From Paroedura picta (Eukaryota > Chordata > Lepidosauria > Squamata > Gekkonidae), in contig NC_135380.1 of assembly GCF_049243985.1 (NCBI RefSeq), forward strand, positions 16,478,501 to 16,542,500: DNA of 64,000 nucleotides. The letters run 5' to 3'. Within the stretch, counting starts at the first letter, position 1. Every line of letters starts with the position of its first letter. A model generated the notes under the pieces. It saw only the letters and a list, made by a program, of their open reading frames with translations, made no database searches and was not told the DNA's origin. Positions 36,003-62,662 of this stretch are shown here, one piece after another. Both the position numbers and the translations under genes were made by a program.

Positions 36003-37654
36003 ATGTGTTAGCCTCAGTTTAGTCCAGAAATCAACATGGCAGGGTGCTGCTGAATTTCAGACAAAATGGTTAGTGTGAAAAGAACACAGCAAAAAAGATA
36101 CATCCAATCTTGAACAACATCCTGGACACCTGTCACTACAGCTACGATGCCAATTAGTCTGCAAGAGCTAATTACTGAGCACCATAGGCGAAGAGGAAGG
36201 AGACGGTTTTGCACAGAAGCCTCAAAAATTCATTTGGAAAAACTTGATGGGGCTTGCATAGACCTGCTTGAAAATCAGTCTTCTACATGCCAACTATTTT
36301 GTTTAGTAGCCGGGGTTCTCAGAGTCAAACAAAACTAGCCCAGTAGGCTAGCTGCATAAGACAGGAGTGTTAATCTTAGTGGTGTGGGCACTTTCATCTT
36401 GGTAACAAAAGATTCACCCTGATTTATGGAGCACCTTCACCATGCTGAAAAACGCTCTGAGCCTTGAACAGCTTAACAGCAGGCAGAAATTCAAACGGGT
36501 GCAGCTTTGCTCTGCATTGGGATGAAAAACTGATATAAAGTTGGGCATGGAGATGTGTGCCCATCACTCAACTGCTAAAGATACAGAGTCCCTGTCCATG
36601 GAAAGGAAGCAGTTTCACTGCCTCCATTTATCAGTTGGGGACCGGGTGGACCTTGATTGTCCCCAGTGTGGTGGGAACAGCAGATGCAGCCTGAAGCACC
36701 CTCTGTGCTTACCAAGGAACTCTTTATTTATAAAAGCCATCTGGAAGTCCCAAGACAAAATATAGGTTGGGGCAATCAAGTAACAAAGACTGAGTTTGGG
36801 ACCCAGTTGTTCCTATGCCCATTGGATAAAAACGACATCTGGTTATTACCTGAAATCCGTGTGTGTGTTGTTGAGTCAGAGTGCTGCAAACCGGCCATAA
36901 AGCTGCCTGGTGCCATCAGGGCAGCATGAAGAAATGCAGTAGCAAAAACAGCCAAGAACTTTTGTTAAGTCAGCTAAGAAGTTTCCTAACTTTTCAGTCC
37001 CAGTCCCAGCTCCTAGCTAATACTAATATATTATTGAGCAAACTAGTACAATCATGCCTCAGTGATAACCCCAGCTGGGCCCTGTTGGCTTTCATTTACA
37101 GTTTATCACTGAAGCACAGTCACCTCTGAAATATCAAGCCAGGCAGAAAGCTCTTCATTGGTCTTGCAGAATGATTAACTTCTCTTGCAATTTTGATGTT
37201 GCAGCACCCCACACCAATTTCCTATCCCCTTGCTGTGGCCTTCGCTCCTTCATCATCCACTCCCTCATCTTCAGATGCTGGAAAGACTGCTGACCCCCTC
37301 CACTGACCCCCTCCTTTCTCCTTACTGCACTTCTGCTTGGAAATATCTCAACATGATGCTCACTCCCTCCCTCTGCCTCCCACCGAAATCCTACCTCCCA
37401 TTCCTGTGATGTCTTCAGCACAACACTTTTTGTCCTCATCCTCTCCTGAAACTAAGCCTGCATAATTGGCATGATTCAGAGATTCAGAGTACCTTTATTG
37501 GCATAAAACATAATTGGCATGAACACCTGGTCTTCCTCTTGTTTGTCCATATCTCTTTTATCCCCCTTGTGCCTAAATTCAGACTCTGAGCTCCTACAGG
37601 TGGCTCCTGCCTTCTTGTACTCTGTATAAAAGGGCTGTATTGACAATGATAACT

Positions 37655-37885
37655 AAGAAGAAGAGCTGTTTTTTATACCCTGCTTTGCCCTACTCAACTT
37701 ACAAAATGGCTTACAAACACCTTCCCCTTCCTTTCACCTCCCTGTGAGGTCGGTGGGTCTGAGAGAGCTCTAAGAGAACTGCTTTGCAAGAACAGCTCAA
37801 AGAGAACTGTGACAAGCTCAAGGTCACCCATCTAGCTGCATGTGGAGTGGGGAATCGAACCCGGTTTCCAAGTCAGAGTCTTTAA
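37655..37885 (-). mobile_element. tRNA-derived SINE, diverged
   Basis: Reverse copy with gaagaagagctgttttttat, cttacaaacaccttcccctt and ggaatcgaacccgg. Confidence 0.72.
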
Positions 37886-38235
37886 CCCCTAAATTTCACT
37901 GGCACATGTGAGATCTGTTGACTCTTTAATAACTATGGGGCCAGTGGATATCATAGGCAAATCCTAAAGAAGCAACAGTGTTAGAACATTCTGACACGAG
38001 CATCATTGCTCCTTTCTGACAGTATTTTGGTGCATATGTGAATGTCATTAAGATGGGATATGGAATGGATATTCTAGCTCGCTCAGCTTCACCTGCTGTA
38101 CTTAGCAAGAAACCAGGCTGGGAAAAGTTCCCACTTACTTCTGGCCTTCTTGGAGGAAAGGGTCTTGGAGGAAAGGGTGGCAGGAAAAGCCAGGATCTCT
38201 CAAGCAGTGTCAGACAGAAGAGTTCAAAACCAATG

Positions 38236-38241
38236 TTTATT
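38236..38241 (-). promoter_or_regulatory. Polyadenylation signal of GOT1L1
   Basis: AATAAA on the minus strand about 80 nt after the GOT1L1 stop codon. It implies a very short 3' UTR. Confidence 0.6.
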
Positions 38242-38320
38242 ATAATTGCAAGCCTTCCTAAAGACACTGCCTGCATTCACCGGACTTCTCAGCTCAGCTT
38301 CAGTCCACATCTTCCAAGTC

Positions 38321-47585
<9,265 letters not shown>

Positions 47586-48595
47586 TGTCCAGCCTTCATG
47601 CAGGTCTTCTGCAAAAGGGGAATGGCTAAATATCCACTCTGAGTTCTTTAGAAGGGCCTGCACGTGGAACTATGGGGCAAACCACGGAACTCCAAGACAA
47701 TGGTTGCTGAGGGCCCCATGTGTATTTGCTTTCAAACATTCTGACTTTACGTGATGCTGGGAAATGAGACCTGTAGCTTTGCATGTGGGCAGCATCTTGT
47801 TTGAACTGGTACCCACTGACTCCTTCCCCAAAGCAAAGAAGCTAAAGAAGACATATCTGGGATTATCATCACAGAAGGAGGCTCAGCTTGGAACTTCCAA
47901 ACAAACATTTTGTGCAACTTGGGCTCTGCCCTTGTGGCAGACATTTTGTTGCATTTCCAGAAGCGCCCACAAAGCTGAGGATCCCTGAGCAATTCTGTAT
48001 GTCCACCCACACTGCACGTGCCCCCCCCCCCCGAGCTAGTAGCAGCTAGGGAAGGGGGGATATGGATCCATAAAAATGACACACAGAAACCAGCCTTCAT
48101 TCGCTATGTTTCATAAGAAAGCGAAAGAATTGCTCTCAAAAACAAGCTAGAAGTTTGTGCCTGGACTCAATCCTTTCTCTGAGGGTGTGAGAGTTGCAAA
48201 CAAGGCTGACCATATATATTTGAACCACAAGTACTCAAAGTGCCCCCTTGATGGATCTCGTGATTTGTAATCATGTTGAAACAAAGCTGCAAATAAGGCC
48301 AGTGAGATCGGAAGGTTCAGAACAGAGGGTCTCTCTGAAGCATGGATTCGTTCACCTCTTTCTTTCTTTTCCTTTTTTTACACCCAAGATTGTATGTGAC
48401 ACTGCATTTTCGATTTAATGAACCAGAACTTAAAAAAAAAAAGAATAAGAAAAGCTGTTTGTTTTTAAAATCTCCTTTAATTGCTGCTGAAGTGTTGCAG
48501 CCATGAAAATGTTTCCCAAATGGTGCGGAAAGCACTACCTACCTCTAGCCTTGGAAATTCAGATCATCTTTTGAGTCCTAAGCAATGGCTGTAAC

Positions 48596-48935
48596 TAGGG
48601 TTGCCAGCTCTTGCTTGGAAAATAATTGGAGACTTTGAGGGTAGAGCTGGGAGAGGATGGGATTTGGGATGGGGAAGCATCTCATCAGGATATGATGCCA
48701 TAGTGTGGGGTTGGCCAAATTGTGACTCTCCAGATGTCCATGGACTACAGTTCACATGAGCCATAAGAATTGTTGTCCATGGACATCTGGACAGCCACAG
48801 GTTGTGGTCACCCCTTCCATAGAGTCCACTGTCCAAAGCAGCCATTTCCTCCAGGAGAACTGACCTTGTTTCTCTAGGGATCAGGTATAATAGTGGGAGA
48901 TCCCCAGGTGCCACTTAGAGATTGGCAACCTCAAC
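48596..48935 (-). mobile_element. AGGGTTGCCA-ended repeat split by a degraded MITE
   Basis: Starts tagggttgccagctcttgct and ends ttagagattggcaacctcaa. It is interrupted at 48701-48813. Confidence 0.75.
48701..48813. mobile_element. Degraded palindromic hAT-type MITE nested in a TIR element
   Basis: Arms containing ccagatgtccatggacta and its inverse are recognisable but diverged. It interrupts the AGGGTTGCCA-type element at 48596-48935, between 'atgccatag' and 'catagagtcc'. Confidence 0.7.
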
Positions 48936-49604
48936 CAATGCCACCCTTTGCTGTGCTGTCCATGAATTGAGAGTAAGAGCTCAGGCCCCCCTTGCTGAAC
49001 CCTGGAGAATGGTGGCTCTCTCTCATCCATTTAGCTTCCCCTCGCTATGAAGCAGTATCTCTGTCATGACAAAGGGAACGTTAATATTCCTTCAGAATCA
49101 TTGCAACCAGAAAAGATGGCACCCCTGGATGAAAGGGGGAGGGCAGGTGGGTCAGAGTCCCTGGAAAAGCCAGGACACTGTGTTAGGTTTAAATAGGAAG
49201 AACAGAATAGGAGGGGGAGGAGCAGGAACAGTTGCGGGAAGCTTTGACGGAAGCACCTAAAAGATCCTCCAGGGGGGATCCCTCTCTAGGGGGTGTGTAC
49301 TGGGTCATGTGGAGTGGGTGGGTTGATCTGTTACCCAGCAAGCAGGCAAGCCTCTGAGTGTCCATTTGTAAATAAAGCAAAATGCTACAAGAACACTATG
49401 AAGCCTCCATTGCTGTCTCCCAAGGGAGCCAAAGAGGGGCACTACATGACAATTCCATGGGAAAATAAGGGGTGGGGTGGGGGAAAACACCTCTACTTCC
49501 CAGTAACATTGAACCCAGGGCTAGTGACCTATGCAGAAATGGCCAACAGTCTGGACCTCTCTGTGTTGCATTATCTCCAGGGACATGCACACTGCTGGGA
49601 ACTC

Positions 49605-49715
49605 AGGTGCCGGTCATGCAGGGCCTGCTTTGGATCCTTTTACTGGAGATGAAGCTGGAACCTACTGCATGCCAAGAAGATGCTCTATCCCTGAGACATG
49701 GCCCCTCCCTGTATC
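49605..49715 (-). mobile_element. Second-type tRNA-SINE, head part
   Basis: Contains ggatccttttactggagatg, cctactgcatgccaagaaga and tgctctatccctgagacatg. Confidence 0.6.
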
Positions 49716-50574
49716 TAATAAATAAAAATTATTATTATTATTAATTATTATTAATAATAATAATGAAATAATATCCCAATTGGTCAAACCAAGCCGAAAG
49801 GCATAATAAATGTGCCAAACAAACCAGCAGGTTTCTACAACAAATGTTTAATTGTTCATCAGCAGCACGTGGGACAATCGGAGGTATGGAAGACGTCCTC
49901 CGCAGGATATGCACTCCAGCCAGGAATCCGGACATCATCGATGGCTCATGTCCTGAAAGGGTGAGGGGAAGGATCCATTTTATTCTTAAACAGAACATTG
50001 GTACAACAGCTAGCCTGAAAGGGTTACTGTCCTACAGAAACTACAGGACTCTGCTCTGCCCAGGAACCCTATTCTGGGTTAAGGCCTGCATCTGTAGGAG
50101 CCCTTTTGGAAAAGGGCAAAATGAGCACGTCATTTCTCTCCAGTTTACTCGCATGCAAATTCCAACTGCTACTGTGCATTTCATTTGCAGAAGAACCCCA
50201 TTCTGCCACGAAAGGTGATTGGGGTATTCTTAGGCCAGGCACCTCTTCAGCCTAACCTCCCTTGTCAGGTTTTGAAGATCAAAAGCAAGAGGGGAGAATG
50301 ATAGTGTAAGCCTCTTTGGGTCCCCATTTGGGGAGACACGTGGGATATAAATAAAAATTGCAATCATTTCGTGAACTGGCCTTCAAGTTCAGTATTGGGC
50401 ATCCAGATGTTTTATAGCAAGTTATAACGGACTCTTAACAGGTGACATGCCATGGAATACTCTTTTACCCTGTACATATTGACACACAGGGTCAAGGTCC
50501 ACAGAAGAAGAAGAGTTGGTTCTTATATGCCACTTTTCTCTACCAGAGTCTCAACGCAGATTATATTCGCCTTC

Positions 50575-50785
50575 CCTTCCCTTTACCAACACATGCGCCA
50601 GAGCTGCCACACATGCGTGTTTGTGCCTGCTGGCGTGCCGGTAGCCACGCCTGTTCTCGTGGCCTGGCAAGCTTCTCACTGCGGGGGGGGGGGAGGCAGG
50701 CACAGTTGCCGGTGGCCTGGTACTGAGGCCTTCGCGGACCGGTACCAGGCCGCAGACCGGGGGTTGACGACCCCCACACTACACC
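50575..50785. mobile_element. Relative of the GC-rich hAT-like element
   Basis: Shares the pattern cactgcggggggggg, then ggcctggtactg, ccaggccgcagaccggggg and a gttgacgaccccc end with the element at 31421. It is diverged and sits inside a tRNA-SINE remnant. Confidence 0.6.
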
Positions 50786-50979
50786 ACACCATGCCAGCTC
50801 TATGCTGTGTATTTCATGAAGTTGCTTGAATACCTTCTTAAGACTAGAGGACCCTTGCTGGATCAGACCAGGATCTGGTCCAGGATCCCAATTCCCATAG
50901 TGGCCCATCAGGAGACTCTAGGAAGCCCATAATCGGGGCATGGAGGCCAAAGGTTTCCTCTGTCATTGCGCTTCCCCCT

Positions 50980-51330
50980 AGGGTTGACTACCTCCATGTG
51001 GAGGTCTCCCAGAATTACTGATCTCCAGACTACAGAGATTGTTTCCTTGCAGAAAACGGCTCTTTGGAGAGTAGATTCCCTCCTTCCCTCTCCTATATTC
51101 CTTCTCCTATAACCACCAGAGGCTTCTCTCCCACCCACTAACACTGGAGAAACTGCAAAATCACCAACAAGACCATGGTGGTTCATGAATGGATGGAATG
51201 GTGGAGCCCTTGATACATTTTAGGAATTTTTATAGTATTTTAAAATGTTTTATTGACTTATGATCTTAACTGTGTAATTCACTGTTGTCAACTGCCCCAA
51301 CCCCCACTTGTGGAGACGGGCAGTCTAGAA

Positions 51331-51394
<64 letters not shown>

Positions 51395-51815
51395 TCGATG
51401 GCATGATTCCCCCCACTGAGATCCCTTCCCCAGGCTCCATCTCAAGATCTCCAGGAATTTCCAAATATGGAGTTGGCAACCCTACAGCCCTAGCAACTGG
51501 TACCCTGCTTCTGAGCATGGAGGTTTCATATGGCCATCACAATTTTCAGCAAACGTTTCCTTCAAGATTTGGTCAACTTCCCTTTTAAAGCTGACCAATG
51601 TAGTGGTCCTTACCAATGGCCAACAACAGTTTGGGAAATTCCTGGAGATTTGGGGCCCCGGGGATGGTGGAGTTTGGGGAAGGAGCTCAGCGGAATGGAG
51701 TCATAGGCTCTGCCCTCCAAAGTGGCCATCTCCTCAAGAGGAATTCTCCTCTCTCATCTAGAAATCAGATGTAATTCCAGGATAACTCATCTGGAATCTT
51801 GTCACCCACCTAGAT
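50980..51815. mobile_element. Cluster of three AGGGTTGCCA-ended repeats around a (TAA)n tract
   Basis: Copies at about 50980-51125 (+), 51394-51487 (+) and 51630-51815 (-). The middle copy is cut short by the TAA microsatellite at 51331-51393. Confidence 0.68.
51331..51393. repeat. (TAA)n microsatellite
   Basis: About twenty perfect ATA triplets following gtctagaaat. Confidence 0.95.
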
Positions 51816-52464
51816 CCGTGCCTTTTTTAGTACAGATATGAGGCCATTGTCCCTTTCCCTGCTCATGAACAGTGGCCCAAACTACAAATGATGTTCAACA
51901 CGTAGTCCTAATAGAGACCTGCAGGAGAGCACCAGATGCAAGTTCCTCATGGTAAGTAATTTTAGAAACACCACAAGTACCTGAATCTGGTCAGGTCCAC
52001 ATTGCAGGTGGGTCCTGCCCTCTTCATGCCTTTTTCTGATTTGCAAGAGCCCTGAAGGCTCTTTGGCCCATCAGAAAAGTTGTGCGTGCATGCATGCATG
52101 CATTCACTGTGCCCTTCTTGCTGCAAATCTCCATGGCAATTGAATGAGAAAAGTAGTGTGTCATTGGGTGCTTACAAGCTCAAGTCACATAACGTTTTTT
52201 GTGTTTCAGCTCCACAAGGGCATGAGGCATAAAACCCACCCAAACATACAATCCTCAAGCAAATTTTAAAAACAAACAAACATTAGATTACAGCAACACG
52301 CTCAAAATGACATTAGGCACAATATCTCCTAAAGGCAGGAAGGGACCTTTTTCACCTCTCCTGGCCAAGCGTTACAAAGAAGAGAGTTGCCACTCAAAAG
52401 GCCTTCCTACATGCTCCCACAAACCATGCCAAACAGGAGCCGGGGTAGGGTGGACAACATGCAG

Positions 52465-53302
52465 TTGCAGCCTGAGGTTCTGGAATTATAATTGAGCTAC
52501 AGATGACAAAGATCAGATTAATGGCTTTGGATGGGGGACTCTATGGATCAACACCTCTGCTGAGTTCCTGCCAACTGTACCCCTGCCAAGTTCTACCCCC
52601 AAATCTGCAAGCCAGAGAGCACAGACTTTGTGTCCCTCACAATCTGAATGCTGTGGAGAACCTGGGATGGGATACTCCAGCTGTCCCCAGAGTGACCAAG
52701 TCAATTTAGTCCTGAGAGAAGCTAACCACCAAGGCTCAAAAGCCTGTGATCCTGGTTGACCTGTACAGTTACCAAATCCTGGATATTTGGGGGGGAATTG
52801 GGTTGGGGGATGCTCAACAGGGATATGATCCCATGGGGTCCACTCTCAGAAGCTGCCTTTCCTCCAGGGGGACTGATATCTGTCTTCTGGAGATCTGTCA
52901 TCTCTGGGAGAACTCTGGAGGCTGGCAGTGCTGTTGACCTCTCCTGCACTCTTCTCCTCCCTTCAGTTTTTCAGTAAGCAGACAATGGGGAAGCCCTGGG
53001 CTGGTTTTCACTCCATCTAGGTGGATCCTGCCTTCTGCCAGACGCTCAAGATTTCAAGATGTGGCAGACATACTAAGTGATTCCCATATACTATATTTCT
53101 ACACTGCTTTTTAGGGTTACTTGCTCTGGGCTGGTAAAATCAGGGATCCTGGGGGGGGGTGGGACCTCAATGGGATATAATGTGCCCAGGGTACACCTCT
53201 CTGAAGCAACCATTTTCTCCAGGTGAACTGACCTTTCTAGTCTAGGGATCATTTGCAATCCCAGGAGATCTCCAGGCTCCACCTTGAAATTGGCAACCCT
53301 AC
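52465..53302. mobile_element. Cluster of three AGGGTTGCCA-ended repeats
   Basis: Copies at about 52465-52690 (+), 52765-52935 (-) and 53108-53302 (-). They fill most of the stretch left of the candidate NPM2 end. Confidence 0.7.
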
Positions 53303-53404
53303 TGTTTCCCTTTTTGGCTCGAAGCAGTTTGGAACACAACAAGCAAATTAAAGCTGACATTTAATATTGAAACAGTAACTCGTTTAAGCACCATGGCAAC
53401 AAAG

Positions 53405-53611
53405 TCAGGGAGAAGCCCACCTAAACGGTACAGGCTTATGCTGTCCTCTGACATAGAACGGCAGCTTTTTCCATAAAGACGATGCCCCCACTGAAAGCAA
53501 TCTTGACCTGTGAGTTATAGAGATCATCTCCATTGAGAAGAAGGTGAGGATCTTAAGGTCCATCCAAGCTCACATGCAGTGAAGCGGTCTTTTGGGAATG
53601 AGGGCTCCCAA
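53405..53611 (-). CDS. Candidate C-terminal exons of NPM2 (unproven)
   Basis: Two small exon-like pieces continue the NPM2 frame. 53611-53574 (acceptor acctttgcag, donor gtgagc) gives LGALIPKRPLHC. 53507-53405 (acceptor ataactcacag) then gives MSRLLSVGASSLWKKLPFYV and on to RGQHKPVPFRWASP with a stop. The result is basic, as expected after the acidic tail, but it lacks a recognisable family motif. The second intron would be only 66 bp. Chance is a real possibility. Confidence 0.22.
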
Positions 53612-53874
53612 CTGCAAAGGTAGAGCTATGAGAAGCTACAAAGGAGAGGAAATATGTCTATAGGTGGCTTGTAAAATCTGCCTCCCACTCTTTCCTATGT
53701 CCTGATAAAATCTAGAACAGGTCTGGGTGGGATCCTTATAGGCAGGAGGTTTGGCAGTTCAGATAGGAAGCGTGCTCTGGGTCCATGGCTGATCTTCCTC
53801 TGATTATGGATTCCTGCATCTCCCTTCAGGAATATGGAATGTAAATGTAGGAGGAAAAACACACACACACTTAC

Positions 53875-58574
<4,700 letters not shown>

Positions 58575-58652
58575 CCTGAAGCTGGTTCTAGGATAGAGAG
58601 AGGCAAGGAAAGCAGGTTGTGGGTGATTTCCATGAAGTAGAATTCTCTGGAT

Positions 58653-58778
58653 CAGGGGTAGTCAACCTGTGGTCCTCCAGATGTTCATGGACTACAATTC
58701 CCATGAGCCCCTGCTGGCAGGGGCTCATGGGAGTTGTAGTCCATGGACATCTGGAGGACCACAGGTTGACTACCCCTG
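58653..58778. mobile_element. Palindromic hAT-type MITE next to NPM2 exon 1
   Basis: Arms as at 3195, flanked by perfect CTCTGGAT duplications. It lies only about 65 bp upstream of the first recognised NPM2 exon, inside or next to its promoter or 5' intron. Confidence 0.9.
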
Positions 58779-59614
58779 CTCTGGATACAAGAGGGTGGGG
58801 ATCTCAGCCCCTGCTCTGCCAGAGTCATATCTGATGTGTGTGTCCTCCTCGCCTCTTGAGAATTCTGTTTCCCCCTCCAGATTGGACCATCATATACATT
58901 CAGAGGGCACTTCACCATCCCCTCTTGTGTTGTTACCCCCAAACAGTCCCAGATTGTTTCTCTCTGGGCTAAGAGAATGGGGAAGGCCAAGGCTCCTTCT
59001 ACACAGGTGCCAGGTTCCAATTTGAAGCCAAACCAGCCCAGACAGGAAGAGTGGAGAACATGCAAGCTATGTGATTTTGAGGAAGTTCATCGACAGGATC
59101 CGGGGATCTTTGCTAATTCCATCTTCCTGCCCCACAGATTTCCACAAAATACAGCTGCCAACAAAGTTTTAAACAGAATCATTAGAATGTTTGGGTGCCC
59201 GAGGGATATAACCGAGCATCCCTCTGCTGAGTCCGGACATAGCACAGACCCATCACACACGTGACTAAAAAAAAAAAAAATCTGCACATTTGTGTGGAAA
59301 TAGTACACCACAGGGAAAATAGGCTCACTGGATAATAAAGCCTGTGCACTTATCAAGTCCAGCGATAAAATTAATTACTTTGTCTCCTAATCACTCTGAG
59401 AATGCAGCGCACGTATTTCACCTTTGCGTAATCACAGGCTGGCGCTGTGCAGGCCATCTGCTTTATCTGTTTTCTTGAGCCATCCGCCTACCCAGATCCA
59501 GGGTCAGCCTTGGTGAGTGCTTGGAAGGGAAACGGCCAAAGAAATCTCAGGTTGCTGCACAGAGGCAGGCAATGGCAGACCACTTCTGTCAGCCTCTTGC
59601 CTTGCAAGCCTTAC

Positions 59615-60010
59615 AAGAGAGCCAGCCTGGTGTGGTGGTTAGGAGTGTGGACTTCTAATCTGGCATGCCAGGTTTGATTCTGCACTCCCCCACATGCAGC
59701 CAGCTGGGTGGCCTTGGGCCAGTCACAGCACTGATAAAGCTGTTCTGACCGAGCAGGAATATCAGGGCTCTCTCAGCCTCAGCCACCTCACAGGGTATCT
59801 GTTAAGGGGAGAGGAAAGGGAACGAAACTGTAAGTTGTGTTGAGACTCCTTCTGGTAGAGAAAAGCAGCATATAAGAACAAACTCTTCTTCTGTTTCAGT
59901 CTCACCCACCTCACAGGGTGTCTGTTAGGGGGAGAGGAAAGGGAAGGCGGTTGTAAGCCACTTTGAGACACCTTTGGGGAAAGAAAAGCAGAGTATAATA
60001 TCCTTCTTCA
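59615..60010 (+). mobile_element. tRNA-derived SINE with a second partial tail
   Basis: Full copy 59615-59893 (cctggtgtggtggttagg to agaacaaactcttcttctg). 59895-60010 then repeats the last third of the element (cacctcacagggtgtctgtt, then gttgtaagccactttgagac). Confidence 0.82.
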
Positions 60011-61639
60011 ATTTGACACCATGGTTAGCAACAGCCTGGGGATAAAAAATATCCTGCCCCTTTAATAAAGGCCAGCCAGTTTGTTCTCCCCCAGGTGATC
60101 ATGTTTCCTTTTGTTCCATGAACAGCTGTCAGCTGCCTATTTGCACACGTAAGCTACTTTTAGAAAGCCAGGACTTCTCCAGGCTGTTGGCAACCCTGAC
60201 TACAGGAGGGAGGCCTGCAGAATAAGCAGGGGCTGACAGCATCACTAAAGCTGGCTTGTTGAATGATTTAATAACAGGAGAGAGCAATTCTACTGCATAG
60301 ACAGGTTGCAGGGGCTGGGAGGGAGGGCAAAAGGACAGAAACCCCCTCCTCCCCATCCCTTCCAAGGTTACTCCCAGGCTTGAGAAAACTTTTCTCCTTT
60401 AGCTGACTCTCAGCTGTTCTCAACTTCCTATCATTGTTGAGGATACCCAAGATTCCATCAGACTAAGATTGGTGGTGCTTTTCCGTGATGGGGCGGGGCA
60501 GGAGAGATGACGTTTTTACAAAGTCATCATTTGCAACACACCCCAAGCAGGAAGAGACACCTATCTTATCTGTGGCTGACCTGATTTTCACAACCGAAAT
60601 GGGGGCTGACTCTTAGACGGAGCACTGACTGCAATAAATTGTGCAAAGGAAAATCACAGAGTCCCTAACCTGAAAACATTTTTAAAAAAATCAGCATATA
60701 CAAGTCCAGCTCCCTTATACACCATTCCCCTAAACAATCAGCCACACAACTACACTTGAGAGCATTGCAAATTAAGGCTGCTTACCCCAACTACCAAGAA
60801 GATCACCGAAAAACTCCTCCAAATAGCTTTGAAACCCTTCCCTGTGTGCTTTGTGAAACCAGGAACCTACATTTCCACCCACCACCAACCTCACCCTCCT
60901 TAAAGGCTTTTTCCTTTGTGAAGCTTCAATTGCTTTAGCGTGACATCTGCAGCACAAACATAACATCCTGCTTGATTATTTTAAAATGGGTTTCCTTCTA
61001 CTTACACCACCACCCCGCCCCATAACAGTCAGCAGAAGCTGCAGGAGGTATGCCTTCTACAGGCTGATAATCAGCACATTTACTCAGAAGTCAACCCTAC
61101 TGAGTTCATTGGAACTGATGATCAACAAAGCATTAGATTAATACATTACAACTAGAAATTTTACATAGGTGGTTTTTTTTTTTAAAAAAAGGAAAGCTTT
61201 GAGCCTGCATCTCCCTATCTGGCCCCCTTGTAAAGTTCCCCAGGTAGCTTTGGACCAGTCACTCTCTCTCAGCCTCATCTACCTCACAGGGTTGTTGTGA
61301 GAATAAAATCTGGGGTAATCTGGAAGGGTGGGATAAAAGTTTTACTCCATCAACAAAAACAGGAATCTGTGTGGAATGGCCAGAACCTTAAAGAAGGCAG
61401 CCTGTGTTATTTGTGCTGAAGATTCAATTAAGTGAATTTATGATGAAACTGAAAATGTAAGTGCCTTAAGATTGTCATTCCCTCTAGTTGACTGTTTAGA
61501 GGGTAACTGGGTAGTTACTTCTGCTTGTATGATATTCCCTGCATCTCCCAAACAAATGACTGCAAAAGGGAGGCCAGGTTAGCTTCCCATAACAAAATAA
61601 GCCAAAAGTTCAATGGCATCATAAAATTGAACATTAAGA

Positions 61640-61905
61640 CACCAAGCCAGTGTGGTGTGGTGGCTTCTAATCTGGAGACCTGGGTTGGATTCCCTACTCC
61701 TCCTCCTCCTCCACATGCAGTCAGCTGAGTCAACTTGGGCCAGTCACCGTCCTGTTAGAACTGTTCCAACAGAGCAGTTCTGCCAGGGCTCTCTCAGCCA
61801 CACCTACCTCACAGGGTACCTGTGGTGATGAGAGGAGGGGAAGGTGATTGTAAGCCGCTTTGAGACTCCTTGGAGTAGTGAAAAGTGGGGTATAAAATAA
61901 TGCTG
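61640..61905 (+). mobile_element. tRNA-derived SINE
   Basis: Contains ccagtgtggtgtggtggctt, a ctcctcctcctcctcc run, cacatgcagtcagctgagtc and gtaagccgctttgagactcc. Confidence 0.8.
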
Positions 61906-62526
61906 CTTCTTTTAAGTGCAGTTGGTTTTGAGGATGCCACTGGGCTTCTGCCCCTCCCCCCCCCATGCCCAGTTAGAGCCAGGTCTGACTTCCCACTCTG
62001 CCATTGAAGCTCATTTGGTGACTTTGGCCCACCCTAACCTCCCTCACAAGGATAATATGGCAGGGAGAAGAACCATGTTGTAACCCAATCTGGGTCCCTG
62101 TCTGGGAGATGTATAAAGATAAAGAAAGCTGAACATGCCGGAAATGAATCCTGAAGATTCCCATGGGGCGGGTGGCCGATCTATCAACGATTACAGCCCC
62201 GACTGTTGCTGATGAGAGACGAGAATAGAAATTGGTTATGCCCAAGCAGTCACATTAATGGCTTACGTGTACATGACTTACGCTGGTTACCTGTGCTGTG
62301 CATGACCCCTGGCAGAGGCAGCTGATAAGATTTCCCCTCTGGCTGTCCTTATTCCCCACTGGCTTCTCCAAGGCGTGAACCAATCTCTGACTTATTTGTA
62401 GGTGACAGCAAGGATATATTTTCATTTGGGCTCACGTCTGCTCTTTTTGGTGTATAATGAACTCTTCCCCCTCCTCCCATTGATTTGTTTTTTAATCCAC
62501 CACTGCTGGAGAAACACAGTCAAGAG

Positions 62527-62662
62527 CAGGGGTAGTCAAAGTGCGGCCCTCCAGATGTCCATGGATTACAATTCCCAGAAGCCCCTGCCAGCGAATGCTG
62601 GCAGGGGCTTCTGGGAATTGTAGTCCATGGACATCTGGAGGGCTGCACTTTGACTACCCCTG
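62527..62662. mobile_element. Palindromic hAT-type MITE, fifth complete copy
   Basis: Arms nearly identical to those at 35847 (GCGGCCCTCCAGATGTCC). It is flanked by perfect GTCAAGAG duplications. Little divergence between its arms suggests a recent copy. Confidence 0.9.

Larger units (their letters stand above)
28613..38235. other. Gene-poor interval left of GOT1L1
   Basis: Contains MITEs, SINEs, the retroviral fossil and unique AT-rich DNA (about 31900-32800, 36010-37650) with no supported exon. Confidence 0.55.
47586..53404. other. Interval between GOT1L1 and NPM2
   Basis: Mostly TIR-element and SINE copies, plus a TAA tract. The GOT1L1 promoter should lie just right of 47585. A minus-strand segment at 48317-48435 reads KKRKRKKE before a stop after a long T-rich tract, a possible basic tail, but it is low-complexity. 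Confidence 0.5.

Noticed and set aside
53695-53823. Direct continuation of NPM2 exon 5 after a short intron
   Set aside because: It would need a 51-bp intron with a poor acceptor, or read-through of a hydrophobic segment unlike any nucleoplasmin tail.
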